Source: Mytilus galloprovincialis | Taxonomy: Eukaryota; Mollusca; Bivalvia; Mytilida; Mytilidae | DNA: 64,000 bases | Direction of reading: 5' to 3' | Assembly: GCF_965363235.1 (NCBI RefSeq) | Contig: NC_134845.1 | Span: 64,633,261 to 64,697,260 of the forward strand | Part shown: positions 56,901 to 64,000 of the stretch, piece after piece | Numbering within the stretch: the stretch's first letter is position 1 | How the letters are laid out: every line of letters starts with the position of its first letter | Translations under genes and position numbers: made by a program | Notes under the pieces: generated by a model | What the model saw: only the letters and a program-made list of their open reading frames with translations | Told to the model about the DNA's origin: nothing | Database searches by the model: none

Positions 56901-59762
56901 TAATCCATAGAATCTTTTAATAATTTGCCAAAATGTAGTTCATATCCTGGTTGTTTAAAAACATTAATAAAAAGAATGGGTCACCGGGCTTATTTTCACA
57001 CTACAGGTTGTGCACAATTGTCAAGATTTTCTATAGATTATGCATGGAAAACCCATTTTTCCGCCATAAAACGCAAACCACACCATAGAATTTTGAGATA
57101 AAATATGAGAAGATAGCTCCAATATTATGCTTTCAGATAAGAAAAAGAAAAAATAAGGTCACCGGACTCGTTTTCTTGCTACGTGTTAAAATAGGTAAAT
57201 TCCTAACACATTCTATTGTAAAGGTAACACTATCTGAATTATCTGCCCTTGCATTTGAGTTGCCTCCCCTTATTTGACAAACTTGGAAAAAAATGAATCA
57301 AACAAAAGAATGCTTATTTTTGTAAAATACAATCATAAATATGACCAAACATGGTATTTTCTATATTATAATGAAAATTCTTACACATGAATTACCTACT
57401 ACTATAAAAATTTGCACATTTCATCAAAAATCTAGACCTTGTTTTCTAGTATTTCAAAATCAAAAATGGAGGAAGACACCCTATCTACCTTTGGTAGAAG
57501 AAAATCTTTAAGTTTCCAATAAATCAAAATGCAGACAAGTATTTTATAGGCATTTCAATTTAATATTTTAAATTGCAAACGTAAAAGCAAAATAGTGTTA
57601 ATTAAGGTAGTTCGGGTGTCTCTTTCTGGGCATATTGAACCTGCAAAATTACCTTTTGATTTAAAAATACTTTACCAAGTATCATTCAATATACAACAAA
57701 AACATTAGATTGAAATTTCAAGAACTATGAAAAACTAAGCGCCATTGAGTGTACTAAAATTTTCAGAAAAATAATTTTAGAATTAAAGGCAGATAATTAT
57801 ACTTAATTTGATAGGACGATTTGTGTTTAGAGGGGTTTATCAAGAAAATTTGTAACCCCCTATTTTTATATATATATTTCGAAAGTATTTTTTAACAGTA
57901 ATTCTCCTTTTGAATTTTTACCAATTCAATCGTTTTATATTTATTAAATGACGAAAAATTAAGTTTCCTCTATATAACCCATATAAAATAACTTTTGGAG
58001 GTACAAGAAGTAAAACATATGATGATTATTAAAACATAACCCTTCATCTCCGTTACACAGATTTGAATATTATGAAGGTATCGAATATTTGTTTAATTTT
58101 TTTGTTTATTGGATTTCATGTTACAAAGAGTACAATCCTAGTAATAAACACATTGCTTGTAAAAGAGCTGTCTTCATATGCCATTGAACTGCAGCTGTTA
58201 ATTTCTCTGTCATTTTGAGTGGTCATGTGTGGAGAGTTGTCTTATTGGCAATCATACTACGCCTTCTTAATTTTATACATACTAATATAGATCTCAGTTA
58301 TGCCGCTTTGTCACACAAATATCATTTACATCATCCAAATTTATATTAACACAATTTATTAATTTTCGAGGCCCCTCATGGGGGGGTCCTAGTAATCACA
58401 TAATCACCATTTTTTTGCCAATATAATCACATAATCATTAAATATTTGCTTATCTTTAGTAATCAAATAATCATAAACTAAAAATACAGTCCTAGGTAAT
58501 CAAATAATCATGAAATATTTGGCTTAATAATCAAATAATCATTAAAAAAACGGCCAAGTAATCACATAATCAAAAACCCCATGAGGGCCCTCATTTTCGT
58601 TGTCTCAATCTCCGCCTCAGCATTTTAACTTAACTTTTAGGACTGTGAGAACACGACACACTTTACACCCTGAGATAATCTCGCTTCTCTTTGTGAGCAG
58701 CGGAGGAAGTGTTAGACTCCAAAACGTACACCAAACACACGCGCATCGATCGACCAAAAATTAGAAGTTAGAAAGTTTTTCATCGGAATGCGTATGTCCT
58801 TACAGTATTTTTATAACATGTCCTCAAATATCAGGATAAAAATCTAGTTACTATATAGAACAGAAGTTTTTATTGATCTAGATTCTCTTGTATTAAACTA
58901 GATAAATGAGATAAAAGTACAAAATTACTTTATATGAAAAAGAAATATTTTTTTTCAAAAAACTACCACGAGATGAACAAAGGACATGCTGTTTAAGTGC
59001 CAAAGTTTTTGTAGAATCAGCCAATTCAAAAAACCTCATTCTGAGCTCGATATGGTAGGTCTTTCATTTCTGATCTCGTAGATAACGTTTGATTAGAATG
59101 ATAGCAAATTATGGAGTTAGCTCCCCTTAATTGTTAATTTCTAGTACATTTCAACCAAATAAATTACCAGAAAATGAATAGGAAACGAATGTTATATTCG
59201 TTCACCATTTTACGTTTTGAATTTAAAGTAATGGAAATTCGAGCGGGTTCTGGTTTGTCATGTTTTCACCACTGTCTGGTTGTTAGTCATATTGGCACTT
59301 AAAAGAGGGTTTCCAAGTAATCATCTAATCACTTTTTTGCCAATATAATCAAATAATCATTAATTATTTTTAAACCAAGATAATCAAATAATCATTAATA
59401 CAGTTCTAGATTATCAAATAATTTAAAAATAACCATGAAATATTTGGTATGGTAATCATATATAGTCACTATAAAAACGGCCAAGACTTAGTAACCACAT
59501 AGTTAAAAAAACATATATTATAATAATAGCTTATTATGCGGTGTGGGCTTTGCTCATTGTTGAAGGACGTGCGGTGACCTATAGTTGTTAATTTGTATGT
59601 AATTTGGTTTCTTGTAGAGAGTTGTCTCATTGGCAATCATACCACATCTTCTTTTTATATATACATGTAGGAAAGCTCTAGATTGGCACTTAAAAGTATA
59701 ATCTTACTCATCGTTATCCCATTGTGTTTTGTAGCCAATGACGTTCGACACCCATTGCTGGT
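53970..59762 (-). CDS. FBXL4-type discoidin-like domain protein, 4 exons, 5' incomplete
   Basis: Exons in transcript order: 59708-59762, 56571-56676, 54972-55151, 53970-54071 (stop TGA). All junctions keep frame with AG acceptors (tttttcag, ttttaag, ttatttcag twice) and GT donors (gtaaga, gtatta, gtaaat). The roughly 146 residues include QQWVSNVIGYKTQW, YSAAQVKGPPNVYPQYGD, INIYETYKGGSAWRI, TVWEVDR, SRIFSPPIQ and YEIDAIEITGQC. These follow, in order, the conserved core of the discoidin-like N-terminal domain of FBXL4 (GxPxVxPxxGD, YETYHxGAVxRI, SRxFxP, ELDAVxLxG). Here a stop follows directly, so there is no F-box or leucine-rich repeat; the product is a lone ligand-binding-like domain. The upstream exon(s), and thus any signal peptide, are not identified. 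Introns hold several MITEs. Confidence 0.82.
54160..54444. mobile_element. 285-bp MITE with TTA duplication in last intron of the FBXL4-like gene
   Basis: Ends GGGAGCTACCATTTGATTTT and its complement, with TTA at 54157-54159 and 54445-54447. The interior is a tandem series of about 30-bp 'aaaaaaggcaggac' units. PIF/Harbinger-like duplication (inference). Confidence 0.85.
56680..58199. other. Intron sequence of the FBXL4-like gene
   Basis: AT-rich, no exon found. 'gtcaccgggcttattttcacactac' (56981) and 'gtcaccggactcgttttcttgctac' (57159) form a diverged direct duplication. Confidence 0.45.
58200..58272 (-). repeat. Abundant mussel short repeat, partial
   Basis: 'gtggagagttgtcttattggcaatcatactacgccttctta' is the complement of the family's 5' end. 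Confidence 0.6.
58368..58592. mobile_element. 225-bp MITE with 'aatcaaataatcat' core
   Basis: GAGGCCCCTCATGGGG and (complement of right end) GAGGGCCCTCATGGGG form the terminal inverted repeat, with direct ATTTTC on both sides (58362-58367, 58593-58598). Between them are eight or so copies of 'taatcaaataatca' or 'taatcacataatca'. Confidence 0.75.
59305..59515. mobile_element. Second, decayed copy of the 'aatcaaataatcat' MITE
   Basis: 'ccaatataatcaaataatcatt', 'tacagttctag', 'catgaaatatttgg', 'aaaacggccaag' follow the order of the copy at 58368; the terminal repeats are no longer clear. Confidence 0.65.
59527..59658 (-). repeat. Abundant mussel short repeat, nearly complete
   Basis: 'tagcttattatgcggtgtggg', 'attgttgaaggacgtgcggtgacc', 'gagagttgtctcattggcaatcat' and 'accacatcttcttt'. 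Best preserved copy in the window; close to exon 59708-59762. Confidence 0.75.
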
Positions 59763-60312
59763 CTGAAAAAAGAATCTCATTTTATTCAACTCTGTTTAAA
59801 ATACAGGGGTTCTTTTCATAGAACATCTTACTACTAAAGTTGATAGTAAATTATATCGAAAAGTTAATGACTAACATTGAGCGAGTATTTCTACCCTTAA
59901 GATTGTTTTGGTGAAATTAGTCGCTGATCCTGTTGACTCCGATGGAAAAATACTTTAACTTTAACCACCAAAAGGCGGTACCTATCGAGAGGAGGTTTTT
60001 AGACGTGCCGATTGTAATTTTGCTGTCAACATTTGAAGTTTTTCAGAGCGACCGTATCCATTGATAAAAATATCTGTCAACGACACTCCATTCTATTTTC
60101 CGTCTAAATAGTCGTGGCTTTCGGGATGCTCTGGTTTTTTTTATTGATATATACTTCTACTAATTTAAAGGAAGACATTTCATTGGTTACACGATTAGAA
60201 AATAGAACGAATGGTTGTTGTATCTTCATAACCAAATCATGGAAATATATCTGTATTTCAAAAATAAACATGACTATCTGTCATAATAAAGCACAAACTA
60301 TATAACTATATC

Positions 60313-61057
60313 AGTTTTACAAAGTATGTTAAACAATTTTGCCATTTTTGTAACAAATGGCAACTTAAGGTAAATGTTGATAAAACAAAAATTCTTGTTT
60401 TTGCAAATGGCAGACTTCCACAAAATTTGAATTTTTTTATTAATGATAATGAAATTGAAATTGTTAAAAATTATAAATATTTAGGAATATTTTTTTCTAA
60501 AAGTGGTTCTTTTTTACAAACTAGAAAATACTTACGAGATCAAGGAATAAAGGCTATGTATTCTATCTTGAAGAAGAGTAAAATTAATAACTTATCTATT
60601 GAATGTCAACTAGATCTCTTTGATAAGGCTGTTGTACCTATTTTGTTATATGGATCAGAGATTTGGGGTTTTGAAAACTTTGACTTGTTAGAGCGAGTAC
60701 ACCTAAAATTTTGTAAACTCATTTTACATTTGAAGCAATCAACCCCAGACTGTATAGTTTATGCAGAACTAGGCAGATTCCCATTATTTCGTTCGTATGA
60801 TAAATTTTTGGGGCAGAATTATAAACGGTAAAGAGTGTAAAATTGCTCATGTTCTTTATAAATTATTACTTATAAATTTAAATAACTATGGTTTTGAAAG
60901 TAAATGGTTGATTTATATTAAAAATGTTTTTAATAATTGTGGAATGTCTAATATTTCGAACCTTCATTTTGCTGACAAATGGGTATCAAAAAGTGTGGAA
61001 CAAAAGCTTAATAATAATAATCTTTTATTCGTAAGCAATACAGCTTATAGAATATAA
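60313..61057 (+). mobile_element. LINE 3' fragment (RT C-terminal region)
   Basis: From about 60313 the plus strand codes for the segment after the RT catalytic site: LKVNVDKTKILVF, then KYLGIFFSKSG, LLYGSEIWGFENFD, AELGRFPLFRSYD; a frame change near 60825 leads into NFWGRIINGKECKI and a stop at 61057. The 5' part including YADD is missing. The order matches the minus-strand LINE next to it, but sequence divergence is large, so it is a separate family. Not functional. Confidence 0.8.
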
Positions 61058-61185
61058 ATATTACAAATATTCAATTACATCAGTGAAATATATTTACATT
61101 TAAATTTAAACAATTAGACAAAAAATCATATAAGTAGGTATACCCATATAACAGTACAGCAGAGTATGATAAAACATAACACATA

Positions 61186-62133
61186 TTAAGCATTTATAAT
61201 GATTAAATTAAATACGTGCCTTCTCGGCCAGTCTTCAAAAAATGAGTTCATTTCACTATGAAATCTACCCTTTACTCTATCTTTGAATTCACTTAAAAAC
61301 AAATTCACATTTTTTACACCCTGATATAACCAAATATCCTGGAACCCATACATGTATAATATGTCTCTAATTCGACAGGCCCAGTTATATTTGTCGTTTG
61401 GTTTTTTATTACATCTCTCGAGCATTTCTTCATAACAACATTTAAGAATACAGTTATCAGTACATAATAGCTTTAACCAATATTTTAACATTCGACAATA
61501 TCTTTCTATAAACATAGGGTATCGTCCCAACTCACAATAAACCATATAATTAACAGTAGATGCTTTCACCTTTAATATACGTTTTAAGAATTTCATTTGA
61601 ACTTGTTCGATATCATCACATTTGTGATTTCCCCAAACTTCACAGCTATAATTCAAAATACTTGCTACATACGTGTCAAACAATGACAGCATAGTTTCAA
61701 AATTAAAACAGTCATCCTGCAATTTACTATACAGGCTAAATAATGCTTTACGACCTTGGTTTGCTAATGATTTTTGAGTGTATGTAAAATAACCATTACA
61801 TCTAAATAAAATACCCAGATATACAAATTCATCACACATATCTATTGAATTTCCATTTAAATACCATCTCTCATTTGCTTTAACTTGTCCTCTGTTTCTG
61901 AATACAACAATTTTTGTTTTTAAACAATTAATAGAATAGACATTTAAACAATTAATCATCTTTTGTAAATCTTCAATATTTTCACTAAACAATACTGTGT
62001 CATCTGCATACATAAGTAAATACAGGTTCAACATTTTTAACTCATAAGGTTGACATCCTTGACTAATAAGCTCTATTTCCATGTCATTTACGTACAATGA
62101 ATATAAAAATGGGGATAATGATTCCCCCTGCAT
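61186..62133 (-). CDS. LINE reverse transcriptase, C-terminal half
   Basis: 315 residues starting MQGESLSPFLYSLYVND (RT block 4), then the catalytic MYADDTVLF (YADD at 42-45), KTKIVVFRNRG, FVYLGILF, ILNYSCEVWG and YCELGRYPMF, the usual order of a LINE palm-to-thumb and post-RT region. The start methionine is simply the first after the frame change and is not a true start. The coding frame is open to TAA at 61186. Confidence 0.85.
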   Translation of the reverse strand: MQGESLSPFLYSLYVNDMEIELISQGCQPYELKMLNLYLLMYADDTVLFSENIEDLQKMINCLNVYSINCLKTKIVVFRNRGQVKANERWYLNGNSIDMCDEFVYLGILFRCNGYFTYTQKSLANQGRKALFSLYSKLQDDCFNFETMLSLFDTYVASILNYSCEVWGNHKCDDIEQVQMKFLKRILKVKASTVNYMVYCELGRYPMFIERYCRMLKYWLKLLCTDNCILKCCYEEMLERCNKKPNDKYNWACRIRDILYMYGFQDIWLYQGVKNVNLFLSEFKDRVKGRFHSEMNSFFEDWPRRHVFNLIIINA

Positions 62134-62180
62134 TAAACCAACATTACTATTAAAAAAATTTGAGAAGCTACCATCAAATT

Positions 62181-64000
62181 TTACACAACATTTATAAGTT
62201 TTGAATAGATAGATTTTAATACATTTAATAGTTTACCAGTAACACCTAATCTGATAAGTCGTAACCATAACTTCATATGTGTGACACTGTCAAACGCCGT
62301 TTTATAGTCAACAAAACAACAATAAAATCTTTTACCAGATCTCAGAGATTTTGAAATTAAAGAATTGAGAGCGAAGATGGCGTCAGTAGTACCATAACCG
62401 GGTCGGAAGCCAAACTGGGCATCTGTTAGTACATCATGGTTTCTACTCCATTTAGTAAGTCGAGCGTTGATGAGAGTTGTAAACAGCTTTCCAATATGGG
62501 ACACAAGAGATATTCCACGAAAGTTTCCAGGCTGATTAAAGTCACCTTTTTTGAATACAGGGATAATAATACTTTTTACCCACAATTCAGGGAAGTCACC
62601 ATTTGTAAGAATACAGTTAAATATTTTACACAACACAGGTTTAATGAAATTTTTACTCATAATAATGTACTCGTTCATCATATTATCGTATCCTGTAGAT
62701 TTGTCTCGTTTTAACTTTTTAATACCATCATCAAGTTCTTTTTCCGTAAATGGAGAATCAAGCTCATCGAACACAGTACCTGTATTTTCGCCTGGTAAAT
62801 CTTGCGGATGTATATCTGGGTTTGATGTTAATTTCTTAAAATGTTCTTCAAACTGCTCTAAAGTTATATTCGGATGTACAACTTTTTTACGTTTCTTAAA
62901 TTTCCTATAGAATTGCTTCGGATTAGTCCTTTTTAACGAAGCCATCATGTTACCTCTTTGATTCTTATATTGTCTTTTCAGTTTATTTTCAAGCCACTTA
63001 TATTTCTGTTTTGCTAAATTAAGACTGAGTCTATTTTCATTGGACCTGTACTTATTAAAAGTTCCTAGTGCCTGTTGGTAAGCATTATATAAGTTTTTAC
63101 ATTCATCTGTAAACCAGGGTTTATCCGTTGTAGTTTTAAATTGTTTATAATCATCAGTACATATATCACAGTATTTTTTATGTCTAATTTCTGACTTTGT
63201 AAACTGTTCAAAAATATCAGACAAAAGTTTATTTAATTCATCCACGCAGATATTGGTGTCACTATTTTCATCTATATTGGTCAACATATCCTCAAACTGC
63301 TGGGCGTTAGCCAACAAACTCTCTCTGACGTCATCTTCGCACTCGTTTCTCCATTTAAAAGTATTATAAACATGTTTACTACATGAGCATTGATCTTTGA
63401 TCAAGTTTACAGTATTGTCCCTAAGGTAAAATTGAACTGACAATGGAGCGTGACATGAAAAACTAGTAAACATTCCTACGTGAAAACTCTTTACCATCTT
63501 AAACATATTCTCATATAATAATAAATAGTCAATTACACTACAACCATTTTTATTATTAAAAGTTATTTTACCACTATCTTCGCCAAAACGTCCGTTACAG
63601 ATGCGTAACCCGGAGGATTTACATAATTGTAAAATTCTTTGTCCGAAACTGTTGGGCGCTTTTGTATCCTCGGAATGTCTCTGTACAAAATCTTGCCTAT
63701 CATTTTCATAATCAATAAATGAGATATTGTCTAGTAATAATGGATCTAAGAAATCGTTCAATAAATAGTCCGGTTTCAAACCAACACGACCATTTAGGTC
63801 TCCTAAAACAGCTACTGTACCAATATTATAAAGAGATTCTATTTGTTCTTGCAAAATGTCAAATACATCACAGTTATATTTACGATAAAACACATTTTTA
63901 ACAGGAGGCATATATATAGAGCATATGTATAAATCTAAATTATCAAGTGTTATACTTTTATCAATTTTAAACCAAATCATACAATCCACACAACATTTCA
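62181..64000 (-). CDS. LINE endonuclease and N-terminal half of reverse transcriptase (partial)
   Basis: Open from the window edge; first methionine at 63989, but coding continues upstream. APE-like endonuclease motifs: LGDLNGRVG at ~62-70, SVIDYLL at 151-157, FSCHAPLS at 177-184 (the His of the catalytic SDHxPL box is kept; Asp reads Cys). RT motifs: SIIIPVFKKGD at ~473-483, NFRGISLVSHIGK at 489-501, AQFGFRPGYGTTDAI at 524-538, FVDYKTAFDSV at 559-569 with the first catalytic Asp at 561. The N-terminal third of the endonuclease lies beyond the window. Confidence 0.9.
   Translation of the reverse strand, partial: KCCVDCMIWFKIDKSITLDNLDLYICSIYMPPVKNVFYRKYNCDVFDILQEQIESLYNIGTVAVLGDLNGRVGLKPDYLLNDFLDPLLLDNISFIDYENDRQDFVQRHSEDTKAPNSFGQRILQLCKSSGLRICNGRFGEDSGKITFNNKNGCSVIDYLLLYENMFKMVKSFHVGMFTSFSCHAPLSVQFYLRDNTVNLIKDQCSCSKHVYNTFKWRNECEDDVRESLLANAQQFEDMLTNIDENSDTNICVDELNKLLSDIFEQFTKSEIRHKKYCDICTDDYKQFKTTTDKPWFTDECKNLYNAYQQALGTFNKYRSNENRLSLNLAKQKYKWLENKLKRQYKNQRGNMMASLKRTNPKQFYRKFKKRKKVVHPNITLEQFEEHFKKLTSNPDIHPQDLPGENTGTVFDELDSPFTEKELDDGIKKLKRDKSTGYDNMMNEYIIMSKNFIKPVLCKIFNCILTNGDFPELWVKSIIIPVFKKGDFNQPGNFRGISLVSHIGKLFTTLINARLTKWSRNHDVLTDAQFGFRPGYGTTDAIFALNSLISKSLRSGKRFYCCFVDYKTAFDSVTHMKLWLRLIRLGVTGKLLNVLKSIYSKLINVV

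Larger units (their letters stand above)
61110..64000 (-). mobile_element. APE-type LINE, nearly intact, runs off the window
   Basis: Endonuclease, RT and C-terminal region in one orientation, 3' end near 61110, 5' end beyond position 64000. Two frames (62181-64000 and 61186-62133) are separated by a single shift near 62190, where the continuing CCVKFDGSFSNFF segment is read in the new frame. Clade not assigned. Confidence 0.85.

Noticed and set aside
60114-60305. 63-residue frame with a signal-peptide-like start
   Set aside because: Hydrophobic start is from a T-rich run; no homologue, splice structure or further support. It lies just upstream of the LINE fragment.

Overview
The window looks like nuclear DNA from a bivalve mollusc, most likely a marine mussel (mytilid). 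It is AT-rich and gene-poor. It has intron-containing and intronless animal genes, Penelope-like retroelements of the kind that dominate lophotrochozoan genomes, a LINE, and many short repeats I recognise as typical of mussels. One is the family whose copies read 'gccaatgagacaactctc' or its complement. The species call is inference; no ribosomal or mitochondrial marker is present.

Host genes. Two intronless paralogous seven-transmembrane receptors lie at 5179-6858 (minus) and 23817-25325 (plus). Both carry a very long, divergent third extracellular loop that ends in a shared block before TM7. A short decayed relative lies between them near 18.8-18.9 kb, so this is a small diverging receptor cluster. 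At 53970-59762 (minus) I assemble four exons of a secreted-looking or stand-alone domain protein. It resembles the discoidin-like N-terminal domain of FBXL4 but ends in a stop codon without F-box or leucine-rich repeats. Its 5' end was not found. Weaker coding signals are a minus-strand exon set at 26.7-29.2 kb and a possible last exon with a TM7-like helix at 50.2-50.6 kb.

Mobile DNA. The best-preserved element is a tandem Penelope-like element at 31956-38202. It has one complete 1004-residue ORF with an N-terminal GIY-YIG nuclease (CxxC inside the GIY/YIG core, as in the Naiad group) and a reverse transcriptase. Two apparently identical 1.7-kb copies of its 3' region flank it, forming pseudo-LTRs. 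Older Penelope-like fragments lie at 12.2-14.4, 16.9-17.6, 20.3-20.7, 48.0-48.3 and 51.7-52.5 kb, and 3'-end scraps occur elsewhere. A LINE (APE endonuclease plus RT) enters from the right edge (61.1-64.0 kb, minus) and meets a second LINE fragment (60.3-61.06 kb, plus) tail to tail. Non-autonomous DNA elements with clear termini are common: a 4-kb TTAA-flanked element (79-4130), a 665-bp TIR element with TTA/TAA duplications (13627-14291, 50953-51616 and a partial copy at 46936), and several MITEs and foldback elements.

Structural oddities. Two copies in opposite orientation (25664-26545 and 42090-42774) of a roughly 100-bp tandem repeat carry the palindrome AATAAATTTATT about every 50 bp. 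That palindrome reads as a poly(A) signal on both strands. The first copy lies between the plus-strand receptor gene and the minus-strand candidate exons. A 930-bp foldback element at 52553-53482 has nearly identical 270-bp arms rich in 'acgatcg' words, in contrast to its AT-rich surroundings.

Layout: 0-4.2 kb nested transposons; 5-7 kb receptor 1; 7-23.8 kb repeats and Penelope relics with the receptor relic; 23.8-25.3 kb receptor 2; 25.7-29.2 kb palindrome array and candidate exons; 32-38.2 kb Naiad element; 38-53.5 kb almost entirely repeats; 54-59.8 kb FBXL4-like gene with MITE-filled introns; 60.3-64 kb LINEs.
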